From assembly GCF_022811605.1 (NCBI RefSeq), contig NZ_CP094533.1, positions 1,054,001-1,118,000 of the forward strand: DNA of 64,000 nucleotides, read 5' to 3'. Shown in pieces: positions 58,399 through 64,000 of this stretch. A program made the translations under genes and the position numbers. Origin of the DNA: Agromyces soli (lineage in GTDB: Bacteria; Actinomycetota; Actinomycetes; Actinomycetales; Microbacteriaceae). Below the pieces are notes generated by a model. It did not search any database. It worked only from the letters and a program-made list of their open reading frames with translations, and was not told the DNA's origin. How positions within the stretch are numbered: position 1 is the stretch's first letter; each line of letters begins with the position of its first letter.

Positions 58399-59465
58399 CC
58401 ACCACGACCACCCCGGCGACCCAGCCCGCCACGACGAACCGGGTGAGCCGCGACTACGAGAAGCCGCTCTGGCGCCGGGTGCTGCTCACCCGCGAGATGG
58501 CGATCGTGGCGCTCCTCGTGCTCGTCGTCGCCTACGCGATGCTCACGGTGCGCGGCTTCGCGCAGCCGATCACGCTCAACTACCTGCTGCTCGACATCGC
58601 GCCGATCCTGCTGATCGCGCTGCCAATGACGCTCGTCATGATCACCGGCGAGATCGACCTGTCGGTCGGCAGCATGGTCGGCCTCGCGAGCGTCGTCACG
58701 GGCGCCGGGGTGCACGCCGGGCTGCCCTTCGAGCTCGCCGCCGTGCTCGCGCTGCTCGTCGGCGCCATCGGCGGTGCGTTCAACGGCTTCCTCGTGACCG
58801 TCGTCGGGCTGCCCTCGCTGGCGGTGACGATCGGCACGCTCGCGCTCTTCCGGGGCCTCGCGGTCGGCCTGCTCGGCACCACGGCCGTCACCGACTTCCC
58901 CGAGGGCTGGACGGCCCTCGCGAAGGCGAAGATCGCCGGCACGACGATCCCGTACATCATGATCCCGTTCCTGATCCTGCTCGTGATCTTCGTGGTGGTG
59001 CTGCACTTCACGCCCTTCGGCCGCGGCATCTACGCGATCGGGCAGTCGAAGGATGCCGCGCGCTTCTCGGGCGTGCACCTCGAGCGCACGAAGTTCCTGC
59101 TGTTCATGGCGGCCGGGCTCGTCGCGGCCTTCGCGGGCGTGTTCTACACCCTGCGCTTCGGCAGTGCCCGCGGCGACAACGCCACCGGCCTCGAACTGCA
59201 GGTGATCGCCGCGGTCGTGCTCGGCGGGGTCTCCGTCTTCGGCGGTCGCGGCCAGCTCTACGGCGTCGTCGCCGCCGTGCTCCTGATCGGCGTGCTCTCG
59301 AGCGCCCTCCGGCTCGCGAACGTCACCTCCGACGTCATCAACGTCATCACCGGCACGCTCCTCGTGGTCTCGGTCGTCAGCGCGAGCCTCCTCGCCTGGC
59401 TGCAGAAGGTCCGACGACGACGCTCGGGCCCGGTCTCCTCCGTCGCAGCACCCACAGCATCTTGA
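58395..59465 (+). CDS. Rhamnose ABC importer permease 2
   Basis: This 356-residue RbsC-like permease begins MTTTTTPATQPATTNRVSRDYEKPLWRRVLLTREM. It has GEIDLSVGSMVGLASVVTGAG and LAVTIGTLALFRGLAVGLLG, the loop IGQSKDAARFSGVHLERTKFLLF and a basic end. The ATG shares ATGA with the previous stop. Two different permeases rather than one homodimer are typical of rhamnose importers. Confidence 0.92.
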   Translation: MTTTTTPATQPATTNRVSRDYEKPLWRRVLLTREMAIVALLVLVVAYAMLTVRGFAQPITLNYLLLDIAPILLIALPMTLVMITGEIDLSVGSMVGLASVVTGAGVHAGLPFELAAVLALLVGAIGGAFNGFLVTVVGLPSLAVTIGTLALFRGLAVGLLGTTAVTDFPEGWTALAKAKIAGTTIPYIMIPFLILLVIFVVVLHFTPFGRGIYAIGQSKDAARFSGVHLERTKFLLFMAAGLVAAFAGVFYTLRFGSARGDNATGLELQVIAAVVLGGVSVFGGRGQLYGVVAAVLLIGVLSSALRLANVTSDVINVITGTLLVVSVVSASLLAWLQKVRRRRSGPVSSVAAPTAS

Positions 59466-59530
59466 CGACGCTGCGTCCCCCGGCCGACGGCACCCGTCTC
59501 GGTCGCCAGCACGAAAGGAATGGAAGAACA

Positions 59531-60568
59531 ATGAAGTTTGCACACAAGCGTGCGACCGCCGTGGCCGCGGCCGCGGTAGCGGCTGCGCTCGCGCTCTCCG
59601 GCTGCGCCGACACCGGCTCCTCGGGCGGCGGGTCGAGCGAGGGCGGCGGGAGCGACAACCTGTCGATCACCTTCCTGCCGAAGAGCCTCGGCAACCCCTA
59701 CTTCGACACCTCGAGCAAGGGCGGCAAGGCGGCCGTCGAGGAGCTCGGCGGCACCTTCGCCGAGGTCGGCCCGGCCGAGTCCGGCCCCGACGCGCAGGTG
59801 AGCTACATCAACACCGCCACGCAGCAGGGCGTCGGCTCGCTCGTCGTCTCGGCGAACGATCCGAAGGCGATCTGCGACGCCCTCAACGAGGCCCGTGACG
59901 CGGGCGTCAAGGTCGTCACCTTCGACTCCGACACGAATGCCGACTGCCGCGACCTGTTCGTGAACCAGGCGACCGCCGACGGCATCGCCAAGGTGCAGGT
60001 CGACCTCATCGCCGAGCAGATCGGCGACGCCGGCGAGATCGCCATCGTGTCGTCGACGGCGAACGCGACGAACCAGAACACCTGGATCGACAAGATGAAG
60101 GAACTGCTCGCCGCGGATCACCCGAACATCCAGCTCGTCGACGTCGTCTACGGCGACGACGACGAGCAGATCTCGTTCGACAAGACGGCCGCCGTGCTGC
60201 AGTCGCACCCGAACCTGAAGGGCATCGTCTCGCCGACGACCATCGGCATCTCGGCCGCCGCGCGCTACCTCTCGACCTCGGACTACAAGGGCAAGGTCGC
60301 GCTGACCGGCCTCGGCACGCCGAACCAGATGCGCGAGTACATCGAGGACGGCACCGTCACCGCGTTCGCGCTGTGGAACCCGGAGGACCTCGGCTACCTG
60401 TCGGCGTACGCCGCCGCCGCGCTCATCAACGGCGACATCACCGGCAAGGAGGGCGACACCTTCAAGGCCGGCAAGCTCGGCGAGTACACCGTCGGCGCGG
60501 ACGCCACCGTGCTGCTCGGCGACCCGTACGTGTTCGACAAGGACAACATCGACGACTTCGACTTCTGA
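59531..60568 (+). CDS. rhaS: Rhamnose-binding lipoprotein
   Basis: This 345-residue protein has a signal with lipobox LSGC, a Gly/Ser linker, and a group 2 sugar-binding fold: SITFLPKSLGNPYFDTSSKGGKAAVEELGG, VSANDPKAICDAL, VVTFDSDTNADCRDLFVNQ and VALTGLGTPNQMREYIEDGTV. These closely resemble RhaS binding proteins. The ATG at 59531 is used; the reading from 59462 would add a non-signal extension. It ends the importer operon and is followed by a hairpin and a palindromic repeat. Confidence 0.93.
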   Translation: MKFAHKRATAVAAAAVAAALALSGCADTGSSGGGSSEGGGSDNLSITFLPKSLGNPYFDTSSKGGKAAVEELGGTFAEVGPAESGPDAQVSYINTATQQGVGSLVVSANDPKAICDALNEARDAGVKVVTFDSDTNADCRDLFVNQATADGIAKVQVDLIAEQIGDAGEIAIVSSTANATNQNTWIDKMKELLAADHPNIQLVDVVYGDDDEQISFDKTAAVLQSHPNLKGIVSPTTIGISAAARYLSTSDYKGKVALTGLGTPNQMREYIEDGTVTAFALWNPEDLGYLSAYAAAALINGDITGKEGDTFKAGKLGEYTVGADATVLLGDPYVFDKDNIDDFDF

Positions 60569-60600
60569 GTCGTCGCCGGGTCTCGTACGACACCCTCCCA

Positions 60601-60634
60601 GAAGCGCCCCGGCCGGGATCGGCCGGGGCGCTTC
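60601..60634 (+). terminator. Strong hairpin terminator after rhaS
   Basis: GAAGCGCCCCGGCC at 60601-60614 pairs perfectly with 60621-60634 around GGGATC, followed by GTCGT. It lies 33 bases after the stop. Confidence 0.8.
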
Positions 60635-60648
60635 GTCGTGGGTGATGA

Positions 60649-60686
60649 CCGAGTTGCCCGACTTTCATGAAAGTCGGGCAACTCGG
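60649..60686. repeat. Long intergenic palindrome, copy 4
   Basis: This is a perfect 38-bp palindrome identical to 8453-8490, between the convergent rhaS and creatininase-like genes. It sits just behind a separate standard terminator, so termination alone may not explain it. No symmetric extension is present here. Confidence 0.8.
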
Positions 60687-60715
60687 GGTGGTGGTGACGT
60701 GGGGGTGGTGACCGG

Positions 60716-61456
60716 TCAGCCCGCTTCCGCGAGGCCGGCGACCCAGTCCACGAGGTGGGCGAGCAACGGCTCGGCGCTCTCGGTGTCGAGCCGGCGGGGG
60801 TCGGCGCCGAAGACGCCGTGCAGCGGGTGGTCGGCGCGGTGCCGGTCCTGGCCGTAGGGATCCTCGCCGGCGGGCGCCGGATGCGTCGCGGGGTCGGGCA
60901 GCGCGCCGACGTGCACGAGCTCGGGCGAGAGGGCGTGCAGCACGAGCGACTCGAAGCGGCCGGCGTGGTCGGGCGCCACCGGCGGCGTCGGCGCCTGGCC
61001 GAGCGTGCGGGCGACGGCGCGCAGCGGGGCATCCGTGCCGTTCCAGCGATCGGCGACCCGCTCGACCAGCTCGCGCTGCTCCTCGGCGAAGTGACCGCTC
61101 AGGATGACGGCGCGGCGCACGCCGAGCTCCGAGAGTCGGGCGAGGCTCTCGCCGAGCAGCGCCTCGATCGCCTCGGGGGTGTCGCTCATCAGCGTCCACG
61201 GGTAGCGGGAGTGCTCGCCGCCGACCGCCTGGTAGTACGCGGGCAGCACGACGCCGCCGCGCTGTTCGGCCGCCCGCAGGCAGATGCCGTAGGCGGTGAG
61301 CGCGTCGAGCCCGATCGGCAGGTGCGGGCCGTGGAACTCGAGCGAGCCGAGCGGCAGGTACGCGATCGAGGCGAGCGCCAGGCGCGCCTCGATCTGCTCG
61401 GGGCTCAGTCGTTCGATCGCGGGTGACGCGTCGGTGGCTGCGGTCGGGTCGCTCAT
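60716..61456 (-). CDS. Creatininase family protein
   Basis: This 246-residue protein has the family start YLPLGSLEFHGPHLPIGLDALTAYGICLRAAE with metal ligands Glu, His and Asp. It continues with YYQAVGGEHSRYPWTLM, RRAVILSGHFAEEQ and DHAGRFESLVLHAL (catalytic His and Glu). Creatininase-like metal amidases open cyclic amides or cleave formamides; the substrate here is unknown. It overlaps the aldo/keto reductase gene as ATGA, so both should act together. Confidence 0.9.
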   Translation of the reverse strand: MSDPTAATDASPAIERLSPEQIEARLALASIAYLPLGSLEFHGPHLPIGLDALTAYGICLRAAEQRGGVVLPAYYQAVGGEHSRYPWTLMSDTPEAIEALLGESLARLSELGVRRAVILSGHFAEEQRELVERVADRWNGTDAPLRAVARTLGQAPTPPVAPDHAGRFESLVLHALSPELVHVGALPDPATHPAPAGEDPYGQDRHRADHPLHGVFGADPRRLDTESAEPLLAHLVDWVAGLAEAG

Positions 61457-62433
61457 ACGTAGAAGTTCCTCTCCCATCCGAAGCCGACGAGCCGCTCGCG
61501 CAGCCCCTCGGCGAGCCCGCGCCCGTCGGCGAACGACAGGTTGCGGGCGATGCGCCGCTGCGAGGTCATGCCGACGATCGCGGTCGAGACCTCCGGGCGG
61601 TCGAGCACGAAGCGCACGGCGGCCTCGTCGAGTCCGTCGTAGTACGGCGCCGTGACCGTCTTGATCGCCTCGACGCGCTCGAGCGTCTCGGTGAAGCGCT
61701 CGCCCCGGAACATCGTCTTCAGCACCGAGTCATCCGCCCACTGCGCGTACGTCTCGGGCGTCCACGCCCCGCTCAGCGAGCCGGAATCCAGGGCGACGCG
61801 CACGATGATCGCCGTGCCGGACGCGGCGGCGGCCGGCAGCAGCGCGTCCTCGGGCCGTTGCTCGAAGAGGTTGTAGATGACCTGGATCGAGTCGACGAGT
61901 CCCGACTCGGCGAGGGCCACCCCCTCGTCGGCCCGGTAGTCGCGCAGCGAGACGCCGATGCGGTCGATCTTGCCCTCCGCGCGCAGCTCGTGCAGCGTTT
62001 CGAGCCAGCCGAGCTCCTGCATGCCCCGAGGCATCCAGCAGTGCAGCTGGTACAGGTCGATCCGCTCGACGCCCAGGCGGCGCAGCGACTGCTCGGCCTG
62101 CGCGCGCAGGTACTCCGGCCGGTAGGCGGCCGTGATGTCGGGGTCGTCGACCGAGGGGTGCGGCCACTCGGGCGGCTGCACCTTCGTCGCGACGTAGACG
62201 CGCTCGCCGCTCCACTCCCGCAGCGAGCGGCCGACGACCTCTTCGCTGTGCCCGGAGCCGTACATCTCGGCGGTGTCGACGAAGTTGATGCCGCGCTCGT
62301 AGGCGTCGAGCAGCGCGCGGACCGAGGCGTCGTCGTCGACCGGCCCCCACTGCCCGCCGAGTTGCCAGGCGCCGAACGACACCTCGCTGATCTCCCACCC
62401 GGTGCGACCGAACGGTCGGCGATGAACGGTCAT
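61453..62433 (-). CDS. Aldo/keto reductase
   Basis: This 326-residue NADPH-dependent reductase has LGGQWGPVDDDASVRALLDAYERGINFVDTAEMYGSGHSEEVVGRSL with the catalytic Asp and Tyr, YVATKVQPP (Lys), IDLYQLHCW (His) and the NADPH-binding end STAIVGMTSQRRIARNLSF. It is of the YajO/general stress AKR type that handles sugars and related aldehydes. AAGGAG lies 11 bases before the ATG at 62433. It is transcribed after the AraC gene, with a 174-base gap. Confidence 0.92.
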   Translation of the reverse strand: MTVHRRPFGRTGWEISEVSFGAWQLGGQWGPVDDDASVRALLDAYERGINFVDTAEMYGSGHSEEVVGRSLREWSGERVYVATKVQPPEWPHPSVDDPDITAAYRPEYLRAQAEQSLRRLGVERIDLYQLHCWMPRGMQELGWLETLHELRAEGKIDRIGVSLRDYRADEGVALAESGLVDSIQVIYNLFEQRPEDALLPAAAASGTAIIVRVALDSGSLSGAWTPETYAQWADDSVLKTMFRGERFTETLERVEAIKTVTAPYYDGLDEAAVRFVLDRPEVSTAIVGMTSQRRIARNLSFADGRGLAEGLRERLVGFGWERNFYV

Positions 62434-62607
62434 GTGCTGGTGCGCTCCTTCACGCTCGGGGCGCGCGGATCGCGCGCTGCGGCGCGCGGGCTGCACGCCG
62501 TCGCCGCGCACCCGGCGCGGCCCTTCGAATCTACGAAGGGCGGATGGCCCGCCGAAGGACACCGGAACGCGGAAACATGGACTGGACGAGCAGTGCCCGC
62601 CGTCGGC

Positions 62608-63495
62608 TCACGGCCGCACGGTGTCGCGGGCGAACTGGGTCGGCGAGACGCCGTACGCCCGCCGGAACGCGCGCGAGAAGTACAGCGGATCGGGGTAGCC
62701 GACGAGCTGGGCCACCTCGCTCACCCGCATGCCGGTGGTGCGCAGCAGGCTGCCGGCCTCGCGCAGGCGGACCTGCCGGATCCACGCCTGCATGGACTCG
62801 CCGGTATGCCGGGTGAACAGGCGCTGCGCGGTCGTCTCGCTGCACCTGGCCGCCTCTGCGACCCGGGCGACGGTGAGCGGCTCGGCGATGTGGTGGCGGA
62901 TGAACGTCATCATCAGCTCGAGCGAGCCGGGCACGGCGGTCTGCTGCGCGTGGCTGTCGGCCCAGGCGGCGTTCTCGAAGAGGATGAGCCGCCCGAGCGC
63001 CCGGAAGTACTCCTCGTCGAAGGCGCCCTCGCCGAGTCGTTCGATCGCGATCGTGCCGAACTCGGTGATGCGCCGGGCCGCGGCGTTCCGCATCGTCGAC
63101 AGGCCGGGGCGGAACGCCGCCGCGTCACCGTGCCTGGCCGGGTCGTCGAGCAGCGGGTCGCCCGGCAGGTGCGCCACCCGGGGGATGACGGGCGCCGAAC
63201 GGTCGTAGCGGGGCACGACGTGCAGGGTGCCGATGTGGAACGGTCCGCGGCGGTTCGCCCGGTACTCGACCCGGTGGTGCCACGGCAGCCGCACGACGTG
63301 CTGCGCGTCGACGGTCCAGCTCTGCCCGCCCGCGCGGATCTCGCCGCCGCCGCTCACGATCCAGATGAACGAGACGCTCATCACGTGCGGGTTCACGATC
63401 TGTTCGCCCGACGTGAAGCGGTACCAGTTCGCGCCGACGACGACGGGGTCGTCATCGGGGTGCAGCAGCGTCACATCGACCATGGTAGGTCGCAT
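62608..63495 (-). CDS. AraC-family transcriptional regulator
   Basis: This 295-residue regulator has an N-terminal cupin-like sensor (SFIWIVSGGGEIRAGGQSWTVDAQHVVRLPWHHRVEYR) and a C-terminal double HTH (VARVAEAARCSETTAQRLFTRHTGESMQAWIRQVRLREAGSLLR, then VAQLVGYPDPLYFSRAFRRAYGVSPTQF). It likely controls the aldo/keto reductase/creatininase pair, the P450, or both in response to a small molecule. The start at 63495 lies 5 bases after the P450 stop; 63483 is possible too. Confidence 0.88.
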   Translation of the reverse strand: MRPTMVDVTLLHPDDDPVVVGANWYRFTSGEQIVNPHVMSVSFIWIVSGGGEIRAGGQSWTVDAQHVVRLPWHHRVEYRANRRGPFHIGTLHVVPRYDRSAPVIPRVAHLPGDPLLDDPARHGDAAAFRPGLSTMRNAAARRITEFGTIAIERLGEGAFDEEYFRALGRLILFENAAWADSHAQQTAVPGSLELMMTFIRHHIAEPLTVARVAEAARCSETTAQRLFTRHTGESMQAWIRQVRLREAGSLLRTTGMRVSEVAQLVGYPDPLYFSRAFRRAYGVSPTQFARDTVRP

Positions 63496-63500
63496 GAGCG

Positions 63501-64000
63501 TCAGGCGGCGGCCTCCAGGCGGACCGTCACGGTGCCCGCCTCGTAGACGGCGACCGGGTGCGCGAAGGGCTGCGGGGTGAGCTGCTCCGCGTCGACGAGG
63601 GCGAGCTCGGGGAACGACTCGAGCAGGGCCGTGATGGCCTCGCGGATCTCGACGCGGGCGACCTGCTGGCCGATGCATCCGTGGATGCCGTAGCCGAAGC
63701 CCAGATGGCCGAACGCGTCGCGGGTGACGTCGAACTCCTCCGGCCGCTCGCCCCAGTGCCCGGGGTCGCGGTTCGCCGCGACGGGCGAGACGGACACCGA
63801 GGTGCCCGCCGGGATGTGCGTGCCCTCGATCTCGACGTCCTCGAGCGCCGTGCGGGCGAAGAGCGTGACGAACATGGCGCCGGCGCGCATGAACTCCTCG
63901 ACGGCAGGCCGGAGCTGCTCGGGCTCCGCGCGCAGGATGGCCAGCTGCTCCGGGTTCGTCAGCAGCGCGACGGAGGCCGTCGCGATCAGGTAGGCGACGG
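63501..64000 (-). CDS. Cytochrome P450, C-terminal part (cut by window edge)
   Basis: About 166 C-terminal residues are visible. They contain VALLTNPEQLAILRAEPEQLRPAVEEFMR, EDVEIEGTHIPAGTSVSVSPVAANRDPGHWGERPEEFDVTR and the haem-binding motif GFGYGIHGCIGQQVARVE with the cysteine thiolate. These are hallmarks of soluble actinobacterial P450 monooxygenases. The N-terminal half, including the oxygen-binding helix, lies beyond 64000. The partner ferredoxin and the substrate are unknown. Confidence 0.93.
   Translation of the reverse strand, partial: VAYLIATASVALLTNPEQLAILRAEPEQLRPAVEEFMRAGAMFVTLFARTALEDVEIEGTHIPAGTSVSVSPVAANRDPGHWGERPEEFDVTRDAFGHLGFGYGIHGCIGQQVARVEIREAITALLESFPELALVDAEQLTPQPFAHPVAVYEAGTVTVRLEAAA

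Noticed and set aside
1..64000. Search for tRNA, rRNA or CRISPR features
   Set aside because: No cloverleaf, rRNA-like stretch or regularly spaced repeat array was recognised by eye.

Overview
The window is high-GC (roughly 70%) chromosomal DNA of an actinobacterium, most likely a member of Microbacteriaceae. The support is the zinc-free L28/L33/S14 operon, a fused CopD-CtaG membrane protein, very strong G/C third-position codon use, frequent GTG/TTG starts and many nTGA stop/start overlaps. No rRNA, tRNA, CRISPR array or intact transposase was seen.

Layout. 1-8500: ribosomal proteins (rpmB-rpmG-rpsN), HU, a CopD/CtaG fusion, an unknown membrane-anchored protein, a PIF1-like helicase, a beta-lactamase-fold lipoprotein that lacks its catalytic residues, and a class II glutamine amidotransferase. 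8500-11600: stress-type genes (SRPBCC protein, tiny membrane protein, SDR) and a poxvirus-type topoisomerase IB. 11600-13600: a secreted parallel beta-helix protein of GH141-like type. 13665-32819: a catabolic/uptake island of about 19 kb. It holds three SDRs, a rhamnose-mutarotase-like protein, a TIM-barrel isomerase, an M20 amidohydrolase, a TPP-dependent E1 alpha/beta pair, an unusual HTH regulator, an amidohydrolase, a CUT1-type ABC importer without its ATPase, a class III aminotransferase, a ceramidase-like/amino-acid-deaminase fusion, a D-aminoacylase, RidA, a muconolactone-isomerase-like protein and an FAH-family hydrolase. The substrate is not obvious; enzyme types suggest an N-acylated amino compound linked to a deoxysugar or sugar acid.

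32905-35318: FAD/Rieske oxidoreductase, CsbD and a ferritin-like stress protein. 35398-38629 (minus): Dyp peroxidase, PCu(A)C, CopC and a membrane protein, i.e. iron/copper handling. 38701-41000: a CmtR-type sensor and a P1B-type ATPase. The last 81 bp of the ATPase gene's conserved 3' end recur at 44858-44938 (79/81 identical). Between the two copies lies a lower-GC, oppositely oriented ABC exporter/HlyD-like/lipoprotein module with a short upstream ORF. 45025-46284: a small membrane protein and a DsbA-like thioredoxin. 46285-49492: a mosaic of foreign remnants, with an atypical low-GC gene pair, a hydrolase fragment, an r1t-type holin, a DUF2746-like phage protein, a small zinc-ribbon protein and an HTH/ImmA pair.

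49505-60568: a complete L-rhamnose regulon. Catabolic genes (kinase, bifunctional aldolase/dehydrogenase, isomerase, mutarotase) are on the minus strand; a LacI regulator and a CUT2-type importer are on the plus strand; LacI-type palindromes sit in both control regions. 60716-64000: creatininase-like protein, aldo/keto reductase, AraC regulator and the C-terminal part of a cytochrome P450 cut by the window edge.

A near-perfect palindrome with core GACTTTCATGAAAGTC occurs four times (about 8472, 9213, 35352, 60668), always in intergenic space and mostly between convergent genes. One copy shows a compensatory change in both arms, which suggests a repeat family acting as terminators or as a mobile palindromic element.
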